From Euonymus europaeus (Eukaryota > Streptophyta > Magnoliopsida > Celastrales > Celastraceae): a DNA stretch of 64,000 nt. Position numbers and translations under genes: made by a program. Positions within the stretch are counted from its first letter, which is position 1; each line of letters starts with the position of its first letter. This document shows, one piece after another, positions 1 through 11,272 of the stretch. Under the pieces are notes generated by a model. The model had not been told where the DNA came from. It was given only the letters and a program-made list of their open reading frames with translations, and searched no databases. The stretch is taken from contig OY756964.1 in assembly GCA_963580455.1 (NCBI GenBank), positions 22,418,001-22,482,000 of the forward strand, written 5' to 3'.

Positions 1-1255
1 CATGTCTGGCTTTACACGTCGGATTTCAAGACGTGAATCGGAATATGGCCAAGACCAACGTAGTGAACATTTTCGTCATTTCACATCTCTCCACTACGCG
101 CCGTTTTGATTCCCACTACCGAAGCTACTGAAGTGAAGGAGAAGGTGCACCGAGCGCGGTGGGCGTAAGTAGATCAACTGCCCCACCTGCCCTACGTAAA
201 CGAGATTAGTCTACTTCTCTAGCTTTCTTAACCCTAATAATTATTTTACAATTCCAAACCAAATCCATCATGCATTCAAAAAATGCTAAACAATCATCAA
301 TCTTATCTACTTGTTGAGAATTTAATGGATCTCATCAAACGTTCTAAATAAATTTTGTTTATCACAAAATCTTTCGAGATGGGGTTGCAATCTAGATTGC
401 ATGAAATTTATACTTAATTCAAATCACAAGCATTCATGTGATGTTCTTCTCAACTATGACAAGGATGGTTGAGATTTAAGTAATTAAAATTTCACAATGA
501 AATTATTGCAGCCACACTTATCCAAAATCTTTTAAATACACATCCAACGAATTTATTTTCATATAAATCATGTTTATATTGTCCAACCATATAGACTTTT
601 GAAAGATCTTGAATTTCAATATAAACAACACTTTTGTGATCATGTTTTGAGTTTTGACATGATTTATTAAGTCGTTGGATATAAATTTTTGTACATACGA
701 TCTAAATTTAATATAATGTTTGGACGTAATTAAGTGTACGATGTCGTTCTCGACGACTGAGAATGTCCCTTTTTAGACACCCTATTAAAGTATAAAACTG
801 AAATGACACAAAGAAGACTTTTAATGGAAAAGTATTTGATGGGGATTTTCAGCTTGTAACATAAAATTCATAGTAAAATTCTATGCGATAATGAATTGTG
901 TTAAAAGTGGAATAATTTGGTAGGAGACACTACAATTTCATGAGAGTTGACACCGACATGTACATTGCATATAGTAGTTAAACACCAATTAGGACAATCT
1001 TATTTGTCAGTACTCTTTTTGTCTATATCCCCACTTGCATTAGCATAAGGATTCAATATATTTCTCCAAGTATATTTCCTTTAAGAACATCAACTACATG
1101 GGTTAGGGTTTTGGGCATTTTTTACGTTTGTTCAGTGTGAAGCCATTAAAAGTGTTGCTTCGATAGCACTGAAAATTACAAATCCTTGCCAAAAAGGAAT
1201 TATTCAGGTTCTAATCTTTGAGATCAGAAATGAAATAAATAAAAAATATGTCTAA

Positions 1256-2002
1256 TGTTATAGCCAAAATCGGAGCAGGCCCAATTTTCTGACACGTATA
1301 CCTAGTCAAAGTTTGACTAGTCAAAGGCCCAGTCAGCCTCAATAATATATCCCCGTCTCAGCTCCGACCCCTATGGTTGATCTGGTGCTCGCCATGGTCA
1401 TGGGCGCAAGGAGCTCGCCAACAGCGGAGTTCGCCTCTTCACAAGGTGGGTCGTCCGACACGTCTGTCAGACCGCAGGTATTCTTTATTGTGTTATATCC
1501 TCCATTTAATGTTCCAAGTATTACCTTCGCCTATAACCGCCTCTCTAGGTGACCTATTATAAAGCGACTGTCACTTCGATATAGACCTGTCTTTTCAATG
1601 TCAGTTTGTCTCTTTGACGCCAAAATACCCAAAAGCCCTTACTAAAAATAGTAAGGGGAAGTGCTATAAATACAATCCCACCTCCATTGGAGAAGGGGTT
1701 ACACATTTTCTGGAGAACGAGAACACACGCTATACTAACATCTCAACCAGCCAAAATTCTCAAACACTATCCCTCTTTCCCCGGTCACCACCACGGTTGC
1801 TGTCCGTTCTTCTCCTTGGAACTGACTTGATCTTCAGAGCCCCAACGACCGGGCCCCCACAATCCGGTCTTTTGGATCTCACGATTTATTGTTTGAAGCG
1901 TGTGCAGGGTTAGAAGATCCTCATATATTTGAAGAAGGTTGCCAGGGTCCACTAGAAAGCTGAGCTGGTAAAATTCATCTATTGTAGATTTCGGGCTCTA
2001 CA
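1256..2002 (+). mobile_element. Solo LTR of an LTR retrotransposon
   Basis: The segment begins TGTTATAGCC and ends GGGCTCTACA, the TG...CA termini typical of LTRs. It is bracketed by an exact 5-bp direct repeat TCTAA (1251-1255 and 2003-2007), as expected of an integrase target-site duplication. A TATA-like CTATAAATA sits near 1664, which would place the R region in the 3' third and sets the + orientation. There is no primer-binding site, gag/pol or second LTR, so this looks like the product of LTR-LTR recombination. The superfamily (Gypsy or Copia) cannot be told from the LTR alone. Confidence 0.68.
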
Positions 2003-2998
2003 TCTAACACACTTTTTAAATTGTATTTATTACAAAATATATATATATGGTTATATTAACAAAATCGATTAAAAGACAAATATAATTAATTTTTTTTAAA
2101 AAAAAATTCAACCAATGATGTGAACATACAACCTCTAGAGCAGCGAAACTGTGGGTCCCAACTGTGACATAATCCTAATCCTAAACCTTTAAGATGTTTA
2201 TGTTTTACCTAGCCAACGACAAGGATTAGATAAAAGAAAATAATATATAATTCATTGGTTAATTTTATTCTACTGAGAAGAGTACAACCAAAGAATTCAT
2301 GTTCTGAGTTTGGCATTCACCTCCCAGCAGGGGGGATGTATTGGTGGGCTTTGGTCCAGGTGGAAGAAAAAAAATAAAAATACTACTACAATCGACCATC
2401 GACTGTGTCTTTGTGACTCTTGGAGTGGTGCACAAAGTGAGGAAGTATATTTTTCGGAAGTCTTAGATAAATATGATAATATAATAATTAGGTGTTCGTG
2501 ATCTGATAATCTGATAATAAGGTGCTCATCGTCATAGTTCATTAAATTTATCTCAAGTTAGGTAACCCAAATATGGTTATGACACTTACTAGTACTAAAT
2601 CTGATCTACTGGATGCGAAGAAGGTCGCAGCAGAGGCAAGTTATTATTATCATTTTAGTCTATCTATTTTTTGTTACTTGAATCAATGAATAAATATTAT
2701 AAAGAGTTTGACTAAAAAAAATCAGGACTCTACCTTCAACCCCTTACTTTTAAGTTCAATTCCGAGATAAATCATAATCATGGATCCACTATTGCCTCCC
2801 AATGAAATTTGTTTGGCACATGAATGATGGAACTTTATTATTATTATCGGGGTGGTCCATATAGAGCTGTGGAGGGGTGGAGGTGGGTTATGTATATAGT
2901 GAGTGGCCATCAATTGAAGTGAATTAGCTGTCATGGTCATGACCTTAGATCCACTTTTTGAATGAACCTGCAGGATCCACAAAATGGATTGGGGGTTA

Positions 2999-3217
2999 GG
3001 ACTGGTGCACTTTAGCACCGGTACCTCAACCGGTGCATCGAAGTTTTTTTTTTTTAATAGATATATTTAAACATTGTGAATACAATCATGTGTTTTTTTT
3101 TCCTTAAAAAATAATTAGATTCACCAAAGAAAATAGCATCAAATATGAACCCTCGGGTGAATTTTTTTTTCTTCCTTCAATTAGAATCACTCACCTAGGT
3201 GCAAAGTGCACCGGTCC
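2999..3217. mobile_element. MITE-like inverted-repeat element
   Basis: The left end reads GGACTGGTGCACTTTAGCAC. The right end, reverse-complemented, reads GGACCGGTGCACTTTGCACC. These are terminal inverted repeats of about 20 bp with few mismatches around an AT-rich core of about 180 bp. No coding capacity is seen. No clear target-site duplication was found, so the superfamily is open. Confidence 0.5.
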
Positions 3218-3283
3218 CCACGCTCCCCCGCCCACCCCACCCACCCCCCCCCCCACCCCACCCCACCCCACCCCCACCCCCAA
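3218..3283. repeat. C-rich low-complexity tract, G-quadruplex-prone on minus strand
   Basis: The tract is almost pure C with single A interruptions (repeats of CCCCA). The minus strand has many runs of 4 to 12 G separated by one base. It directly abuts the right end of the inverted-repeat element. Confidence 0.85.
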
Positions 3284-3502
3284 AATGGGCTCACATGCGG
3301 TGGTACTTGGGGGTTCCACAGTTTACCGAAAATAAGGATATCAAAAATTATTTGGGTTTAGATGCACATGTTAGTTATGTATGATGACCAGGAGTTGTTA
3401 TGCTATGTAGACCACAACCTAGCTACTAACTATTTTCACCATTTGGCTCGAGTCCAAGCTAGCTTATTGAGAAAAAAAATTGCTAATGGAAATTGTCTTC
3501 AG

Positions 3503-3694
3503 CAGGGGCGTCCCTAGGGTGAGTAAAGACAGTCCGTTGTCCAGGACACCCGAATTTTTAGGGCTCATATTTTGAGAAAGTAGCAATCTCAAATTCATTT
3601 AAGTCTCATTGAGAAAAAAAAATGATAACTCTATAAAGAAGGCCCATTTTTAAAGAGTTTGTTCTGAAACCTTTTAGACTCAGGTACACCACTG
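3503..3694. mobile_element. Short hAT-like non-autonomous element remnant
   Basis: The left end CAGGGGCGTCCCTAG matches the reverse complement of the right end, CAGTGGTGTACCTGAG, at most positions. The CAGGGGC-type terminus is typical of plant hAT elements. The flanking 8 bp agree only partly (4 of 8), so the target-site duplication is decayed or misplaced. No transposase reading frame remains. Confidence 0.5.
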
Positions 3695-4101
3695 ACTTTC
3701 ATGTATTGATTCAACCATTACCGATCAATAACATTATTTCTAGTTTTCAAGTTATATGAGAACTGGGACTTGTCCCTGTTGTGCAAGGTGGGCCTCATCG
3801 AGTAGTAAGAATTTTAAATAACCCAGAGACTAGAGTAGTCTTCCTGGCTCAAATGGCCGGAGAAATTCATTGTTGGTTTGGTAAAGAACATAGCCTTGCG
3901 TAGTTGCGTGGAACCAGAAAAAATAAGGGAGTTTAAGTCCAATCGTTCTGGTGCACTGATTATTAAATATTAATGAGCTTTGGGACAATTATTTCCCTCC
4001 GTTTATATACTTCGGTCCACTGATTCGTAATGGGCTTCAGATCCACTCATCATCGTCCATTGATTCTTAATGGGCTCGAGCCTAAAAAAGTAAGCACAAA
4101 T

Positions 4102-4173
4102 GGGGTGTTGCGAGAATCGAACTCGCGACCTCTCGCACCCGAAGCGAGAATCATACCACTAGACCAAACACCC
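4102..4173 (-). tRNA. tRNA-Pro (anticodon CGG)
   Basis: Read on the minus strand, a 72-nt cloverleaf forms. The acceptor stem GGGTGTT pairs with AACACCC. The anticodon stem CTCGC/GCGAG encloses loop TTCGGGT with anticodon CGG (bases 4139-4141). The T stem GCGAG/CTCGC encloses TTCGATT, the box B core. The discriminator base is C and no CCA is encoded, as in nuclear tRNA genes. There is no intron. All arms are intact, so it is probably functional. It reads CCG proline codons. It lies head-to-head with the downstream CRM gene, 112 bp from that gene's start codon. Confidence 0.95.
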
Positions 4174-4285
4174 TTGATTTGGCAATGATTTTTCTATTAA
4201 AAAATAAATATAAAGACTAATGTTCCACTAAGGCCAAAACCTCATCAAAATCATTCGGGAGAAATTCAGATTGAACGAGCGCACA

Positions 4286-5825
4286 ATGATGGCGACGACG
4301 ACGAGCTTTGTCTTGAGACCGCTTCGCTTCTCCATCGCCACCAAAACCTTCCTCTCGAAATGCCTCACGACCCCACTTAGCTATTCCTTCTCTTCTCTCA
4401 GCACTCATCCTCGCTTCATCTGCCGCTCTCTCTCCTCCTCCCCATCTTCTATCACTCTCTCACAATCCTCCTCCTCCTCCTCTTCTGTATCTCCAAAAGA
4501 GATCTTGCAGTTCCAAGAGGCCCAATATGAAGATAAGAACGGTAGTTTCGAAGAGGATGTTGATGATAGTGACGATGAGCAAATTGAGATCGAAACCGAA
4601 AATGGGCAATTGGAGAGCGTTAATGTTAGTGGTGAAGGCGCGAATGGCGAGGGAGGTGTGGGCTATAGGCGTATGAAGTTGCTGAGTTTGACGGTGAAAG
4701 AGAAGAAGGAATTGGCTTCTCATGCTCACAACTTGGGTAAGAAGCTCAAGTCACAGCTTGTCGGCAAGTCTGGTGTCACCGATAATGTCGCGGCTTCTTT
4801 CGTCGAAACCCTTGAAGCCAACGAGCTTTTAAAGGTATTTATATTTTATAGTATACTTCAAAATTTTCTTCTCTGTGACTTTTAACATTTTGATTTGCAA
4901 ACATTGGAAATTTCCTTCATTTGCTTTGCAACCAAATAGCGTTCTTGCTTCTAGTTCTATGAATATTCCTTTTGCATTTCAGTCAGTTTCGTGCAGAAAT
5001 TACAATTTTTTTCATTCGGTACTTCATTATGAATGGCTATTTAGAGGAGTTGAATCGCTAGTAGGAGTTGAATCACAGTTTGAGACTGTCATAGCGTTTG
5101 CTTGCACAGATAGAGGTAGTAGTGCAGATAACACGCATTTATAAATTAGAAGTAGCATCATGTTGCAGAAAGTTTTGAGTTGTACATACTGGAAGAGGTT
5201 TAGGATTCAAATTTTGTTGTCTGGCACTTCCCTCAAGATGATAATGCTTTAAGTTGGAGAATTTCCCCAGTCTTGGATATGAATAAAAAATTAAGTATTA
5301 AAATGGGTTTGCAAATGTATTCCTCTCAGAAAACTTTGAATTAGACTTTCTGAATGTATCGCAAGCATGCATGTATTATTTGTGCTTTCTTTCCGTTCTT
5401 ATATTTGCGCTTATGACTATTCTTATTGCGTAGATGAAAACTTGAAATAGCTGTACAGGTTAAAATACACAGAACTTGTCCAGGGGAGCTGGAAGATGTG
5501 GTGAAGCATTTGGAGGAAGCTACTGGTTCAGTGGTGGTCAGTCAAATTGGCAGGACTGTAATTATATACCGACCCAGTATCACAAAAATGAAGGCAGAGG
5601 AAAAGAAAAAACAGGCTCATAGACCTTTTGTGAGGAAAGAAACAATATCAAAACGACCATTGTTGGTAAACACCAAAAGAGACTAGCTGTTTTTTGAATT
5701 TTCTCTCATGCAAAGATGTTGCCTGATCTTTGACTTGCTAATTGTCTTACCTTAAGTTGCAGACAAAAGGAGAAGTATCAACCAAATCAAAGCGTGGTCG
5801 TAGGGGAGTTAGCAGGTTTGCATGA
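4286..5825 (+). CDS. Single-CRM-domain (CRS1-YhbY) organellar RNA-binding protein
   Basis: Exons 4286-4834, 5459-5665 and 5763-5825 join in phase 0 and give 272 residues. The first ATG of the frame is at 4286; upstream the frame has no ATG. Residues 1-55 are rich in Ser, Arg and Thr with few acidic residues, like a mitochondrial or plastid transit peptide. An acidic linker (about 70-115) follows. The CRM domain spans roughly 130-235. It shows the AHNLGKKLK helix, the GxxG loop as GKSG (about 160-163) and the VSQIGRTVIIYRP strand. The tail is Lys/Arg-rich and ends SKRGRRGVSRFA. CRM proteins bind RNA, and in plants most act in group II intron splicing or ribosome assembly in organelles. A single domain points to the small subfamily that includes the CFM9 type. 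Which organelle is not decided. Confidence 0.9.
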
Positions 5826-6815
5826 ATTCCAAACCTTTTGGTGATCTCGTTACTTCTCCAATATCCAATCCGAGAGTTTTGTTGGTAGATTAGATGGATA
5901 GTCTTTGGCCAACTCATATTCTCCCTCTTTTCAACAAGCGCTGCAGTCGATGAAGGATGACAATGGCAATTCATTGTTTTCATATTATCTAGTGTATGTA
6001 CATTAGCTTATCATTGAACTTCAAAAGTTTTGTAGTAATGTTTTTGATGCAGAAACCATGGCTACCGAATTTGGTGCGCTAAATTTAGTGGATATGGCAG
6101 AATTGTGGGCAAATCTTGTTGTAATTTTGTTAAACTTGTGTTAAGAAGCATGAACTGATTCTTGGTCTGACAAAAAGATTAAGGTATGAAACTAAAATCT
6201 TCTCAACTTCTCTAATTTCCAAGGTTACAGAGTTTTGTACTCTGCATGAAATTGCATCACAACCGTAGATTTGAAATAGGATCATATATTATGCCCATAT
6301 GCTTCCATTGGAAATTTTAAAAGAGACTCAATCCGATGCTCACAGCAATAACCAGAACCAAATCAGCTGGCTTCACTACACTATGAATCCTAAGAGTTCA
6401 ATCACAGTTGTAGTAGGTCTTCAATGTTCAAAATTGCTTCAATCCAGCGGATCCCTTTTCCGGATTTCTTCCAAGATTAGCCATGTAAACTGCATATACG
6501 AATCACCAGAGTCGGAGAGTACAAATAATGAAGGGTAAATGATTAAAGCATTGCCATCAAAGAGTAATAATGCTCATAACAATGAGAGAATAAAGGGACT
6601 CATAATAGGAGTTTGTTTCAAGTCAGAATAAAGGGAGATTGTTGAGATATGTTGATAGCCAATGAAGGTATTTTCCATACAATATATATGAATCCAGCTG
6701 AGGATTCATTGGGGTGTCATGTACTGAAGAGTTCAAACCGATAATTATATGCATTCTTGAGCTCATGAATCAATTATATGTGCATATGGAGCGAGGACCA
6801 AGAATAAGCAATTAC
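5826..6815. other. Intergenic region
   Basis: This lies between the 3' end of the CRM gene and the last recognisable exon of the carrier-like relic. It is AT-rich and must contain the CRM 3' UTR. The frame at about 6.3-6.5 kb has no family resemblance. I see no transposon termini. Confidence 0.6.
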
Positions 6816-9800
6816 CATGACACCTGGGGTTGTACCGATGAGAAATAACGGAAATCCACGGTAGAATTCCGTGAGACCTCTCGCTTTCAAAATTTTCAGG
6901 GCACAATCGAAAGAGCCAGTGAATGGAGGCTTCCCATCAGAACCGGGTTTCGCATTATGCATATGAGCTCTAATAACCGCAAATGGATTGCATCAAGCGA
7001 CGCCAAAAAATGACGAGACAGCACCTGCAGCTGAATCAAAAGAACAAAGACAATATAGATGTCAAACTTTGATATCTTCCCAGAAAATTCAGAAGCTGGC
7101 ATCATAAGCCAAAGTGCATGAATGTCTAGCTACCATCAACATAAGGACTAGCTTGCTTATGCAGTTATGTTAGTTTTAGATCAAATTCCTTTCAGCGCAG
7201 AAATAAATCATTACCAAGCGTTGCTTTTCTTTCATTGTAACCACAAGAACCCCAAAAGTAATCGAAACTTCGATTGTATGATGCGAGCATGCCCATGTCA
7301 AATGACATAACTGTCTTTGCGTAAGGGAGTCCTCCTCTCCATAATGCTGAAATCCCCTGATTTACACCAATTCGGTAGGCGGCATCGAATACATTTATGT
7401 AATTCAAACGCTGCGCAGTTGGTTTGTTTCGATCAGCTTGCATACGGAGGAATGCATTATGTAATGGAGATGCTATGCATGCTTCAGCTGCTCCAGCAAG
7501 AAGTCCGCAGCAGGCTTCTTGATACATACTCAGTGGCATTCCTTTGTTGTGAGCAGTAGCCTTTCTAGTCAAAACACTAAGAAATCCAAGTAGAGATTAA
7601 CTATAAAAATAGAAATTAATCACAAAATTGACTCTCCAAATAACTACATGAGCAAGCTATCACCAATTTTCTTGTGAGACTTAAAGGGGAATGGTGAAAA
7701 TATATAACAATTTGCACGCATTAATCAGTACTTGGGGTTAAAGAAATATTTACTCATATGATCCAAATGCCGACGCTTTCATCAGAGTTACGACCAGCAG
7801 TTGGGAAGGCAGACCCTGACCAGAAGTGATGAATTTTAGATATTTATCTATGAGAGATAACAATACTTGATGGCCTTTAAAACTGATTTATGTGGTAAGG
7901 CAATCAAGATCAGATAAAACCTTCATTCCATCCCGTAAAATTATCAAGTTTACCAGATGCAGGCTAGAGAAAACAATTAAAACAGGAAGAAAATAAAGAA
8001 ATGGAGAGATAAAGAACTAGCTCAGCATGTATTTCATTGTTGACTAAGTCATACGAGCATCAGTTTAAACTTTTGAAATGTCCATAGCTAGGCAAAAACA
8101 GAGCCTTAGGTCGGAAGCGAGAAAGTCAGTTTGAGCAACGCAAACATTAGTGAGAATCCAATGCCCCGAAGACCTAAGGATTCCTCCGCAAAGGCGTCAA
8201 TTTCGCCACCCCAAATTATCTTGCCTACAAATGCACAAGGCCCTCTTGAAGAAGGCGAATCGTGGAGAGAATGCTTGCAGGTCAAACAGGGCCAAGGATA
8301 CAAAAAAGAAACTTCACATATAGACCAAGTGTCCTATACACTTGCTGAATATGAAAGGTATCCTATAAACTTCTTGAGGACCACTTTCTTTTTTATAATT
8401 TGCTTATCATCAACATCCCTTTTCTATCCCAGATTGCATGAAAGGAATGCATTTTGGACACTTCATTCAAAAATGCGAAGCATCTCAGTTTTTTTGTTTG
8501 TTATCATAGGTATCTCAAACGTTGAGATGGAAGCACAAGATCCATGTGAAATCGTGAGCTCCACATGATTCATTTGAAATCGTGTGCGTTCATCTTACCA
8601 TTTGGGATCATTTAGGATAACTGGTACCAAAAAACATTGAGATGTGTATGATTATTTCAACTATTGGACTATAAATTCACACATGATTTATCAACCTTTG
8701 AATTTTCACTCAACTAAAATAAACAATCAGCAGCTAGCAAAACCCAAACTAATGCAAGGTTTTGAGCAAATTTAGCATCCCAATTACAAATGACCCTAAC
8801 TTATTAGGTTGGATTGTGGGGTGGAGGGTGTGAAAAAACCTCAGGCACCCTTGTTAGGGGAAAAACGACCTTTTAAGTTGAATTTGTAGAAAAACCTATC
8901 GAGTTCAATTCCAACTAAAGCCAGGCTTTTTATACATACAAACTAAATAACAAAGACCAGTCTTTCCATTTCCTTGTGAACCATCCAGAGGAGTATAAGG
9001 AATCAAAAAGAAAAAAGACTATAAGAGTGTGTTTGCAACGTGTTTTCAAAACTGTTTTTTTCTTTTGAAAATAGAAAACTGGATGAAAATTCATTTGGGT
9101 GTTACAGTTTTTGAAAACAGTTTTTCAGAATTGTGTTTTTGAAAACAGAAAATCAAAAACAACTAAATCATGTTTTGGAGAATTTTGAAAATGGACTGAT
9201 GGCATTTTTGTAAATATATTGAAATTCATTTTTCCCTTTTACTCTACTTCTTCCTCCATTTATCATTAGTTGTTATAATATCTCTCTTCTCTCTCCAACA
9301 CTTCTCTCTCTTGTCTCTCCAAATTTACTTAATCTATTTTCCGTCATCGTTTATTACTCTCCTTGTTATATTATATAACAAATTTTCTTTTGTGTCTAAA
9401 CTTTGTATTTTTTTTATTTAGAAAACTGCTTACAAATAATATAAGTCAAAAGAATTTTTAACACTACATTTATTTTAAAAACTGTTTTTGAAAACTAAAC
9501 TCAAAATCGTTTTCAATAATTAAAAACGAAAACAATATCCAAACACACTAGGATCTCATGTTCTTGTCAACTAAACAAAAAAGAAATAAATAAAAGGATC
9601 CACTTTTCTTGTTAACTAAATAGAAAAATTAAGGAACCAAAAAGTAAGCAATAAAGATGCACTCACCCCGTACCCGTAGGAGGCCCTTAATTTTACAAGC
9701 TTGCTTAAATCCTCAATCAATTTGACGCACTCTTTATCATCACCAACTAAGCGCAGAAGTGGCCGATCAATAAACTCGGAAGTTACCCAAGTGAGCGAAT

Positions 9801-9975
9801 AATGGATACCTGCTGCTAATCCTCCATGAACAAATGGCTTCACACTTTGCCACCACCAAGACCCACCGCCAACTAAAGAAGAAGCCGGAATATTTTTCCA
9901 GTGGTTATCCTCCTCTTTAACAAAAGCCATTTCTTGATTCATATCGCTGCTGGGTATATTAGACTGATTCTCCAT
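6816..9975 (-). pseudogene. Decayed mitochondrial di/tricarboxylate-carrier-like gene
   Basis: Four exons are recognisable: 9975-9667, 7815-7754, 7576-7215 and 7024-6816. The first three splice in phase. The product resembles the plant mitochondrial carrier DTC: VKPFVHGG, then GLPSQLLV..FGSYDVLTRKA, then MPLSMYQEACCGLLAGAAEACIASP with RMQADRNKPTAQRLNYINVF, then GKPPFTGSFDCALKIL and FYRGFP. Those carriers exchange dicarboxylates and tricarboxylates across the inner membrane. All three PX[DE]XX[KR] signatures are damaged: the first is not recognisable, the second is SPLHNAFLR, the third CNPFAVIR. Exon 4 has an in-frame TGA at 6993-6995, just before CNPF, which truncates the product at about 254 residues. 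The final exon is not found. Exon 1 carries an unusual N-terminus of about 45 residues. It is probably a pseudogene; a divergent truncated gene is the alternative. Confidence 0.78.
9026..9549. mobile_element. MITE-like element in the first intron of the carrier relic
   Basis: The left end AGTGTGTTTGCAACGTGTTTT mirrors the reverse complement of the right end, AGTGTGTTTGGATATTGTTTT. The first ten bases are identical and the following block is similar. The interior is AT-rich with repeated GTTTTTGAAAAC-like palindromic blocks and no coding potential. Target-site duplication is unclear, so a hAT or Mutator origin cannot be chosen. Confidence 0.6.
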
Positions 9976-10327
9976 TTCTTAGCCACTCAATCTCAGATGA
10001 TCTTTAATACGATACCCAAGAGGAGTCTTTAAGCTTTTATCAGAAAAGGAGGAGCCTTTAAAAGAGTGAATGTTTACTCAAGTAAGAATTTGAAATTGAA
10101 GCTTTTGCGTGACTGGTGGCTAGTACTATCTATTTTGGGATTTGTAGTCAGTTATTTCGAGTTCAAGGCAATGGACTGATTGGTATAAACCGTCGTTCAC
10201 GTGAAAGACTGAAACTAGTTTCTTGAAATTATATTAAATTAATTTTGAAGCTAATTCCCTTGGAATGAGTCCATATTTTGTGAGTATTTAGATAGAGATT
10301 TGATGAAATTTTTTCCAAAATCTCTCT

Positions 10328-10367
<40 letters not shown>

Positions 10368-10918
10368 GAGTCTCAATTCAAACAGAATTTTAATAAGAGA
10401 GAAAATAACATAAAAAATTTGGAGATAAAGACTTCGACTTTGATCTGCATCACAAAGCCTGTGAAGGTCCCCAAGAATCTATAATGCCATGTAGTCCCAT
10501 CTTTAACTTCAATGATAAGAAAGAACCTGATGATAGGAAATGTATCAAGAGTGGATTTGTTTCCGATCTAGCTCTCAATTTGTATTGCTATCCGTTAATT
10601 TTGAACATATCAACTCCCTGCCCTTCGCCTGATTTCAATCATTTCCATTTCTGTTTTGGTAGAATGAGATTGATTGCTTGCCCCTATTGTACTGTGCTGT
10701 GTGAAGAGAGATTTTATTTCAACGAATTTGTCTCTCCAGACTGAAGCTGCTTCGAAGAACAATAGAAACCCTAAAACAGGGCCTTGATCATGAAACTCGA
10801 ACATCATTGATTCCATTCAGTCTTGAATGCTACTGAAATTAGGAGATACTAGTCGCCAAATCCCCATTATTTTAGTTTACCGGAGTCTGTTCTAAAGATC
10901 AGCTTATGGATTTCGGCG
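9976..10918. other. Gene-free region upstream of the carrier relic
   Basis: The first few hundred bases would have been promoter of the minus-strand carrier relic. A (TA)n run lies in the middle. Overlapping short frames at 10.5-10.8 kb on both strands have no recognisable similarity and are not called. Confidence 0.5.
10330..10364. repeat. (TA)n microsatellite
   Basis: An uninterrupted run of about 17 TA units within AT-rich intergenic DNA. Confidence 0.95.
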
Positions 10919-11105
10919 AGTTACTGTTTCGAGTAGAGTTTGTAGTGCTGCTATCACCTCTGCTGTGAAAATTGCGTGGACAGAAGACCTTGCTTTACAG
11001 ATTGCTTGTAATTTTCTGCAACAATCCAAAGTGAGAGAACGCTAAAAAGCACAGTAACCAGAACTGCCTCCAGCAACTTCACGAGGACCCTGCCTCACTA
11101 TTCTC
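10919..11105. repeat. Direct repeat copy 1 flanking a Copia fragment
   Basis: This segment starts AGTTACTGTTTCGAGTAGAG and ends CCTGCCTCACTATTCT. It recurs with a few substitutions at 13144-13351. This copy lacks about 22 bp that the second copy has, after GTGAGAGA. The two copies bracket the Copia pol remnant, but they are not its LTR, because that LTR (12923-13143) lies between the pol fragment and copy 2. Confidence 0.9.
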
Positions 11106-11272
11106 TGTGATTCTAACTCCCTGTTTGTTGGAGAATATACCTCATACTCATACAATATAACTCGGAATTATTTTAAATTGCGTATGTGTTTAATGGTGTT
11201 AATTTATTTATAAAATAAATCAATTTTTTGTGACTTTAATGACTTTGAACGTAAAGCTGGAACAAAGCTTTA

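Larger units (their letters stand above)
1..4101. other. Gene-free region with transposon remnants
   Basis: No open frame here has a convincing family match or splice structure. The stretch is AT-rich. It contains a solo LTR, a small inverted-repeat element, a C-rich tract and a hAT-like remnant, each listed separately. The rest shows nothing I can name. The short frames around 1.4 and 1.6-1.9 kb lie inside the solo LTR. Confidence 0.7.

Noticed and set aside
3199..3384. Proline-rich frame
   Set aside because: It is a translation of the CCCCA low-complexity tract.
8131..8568. 145-codon plus-strand frame in the carrier relic's first intron
   Set aside because: No family resemblance, no splice context, and low-complexity ends; probably chance.
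10484..10816. Overlapping frames on both strands
   Set aside because: No recognised motif; not distinguishable from chance in non-coding DNA.
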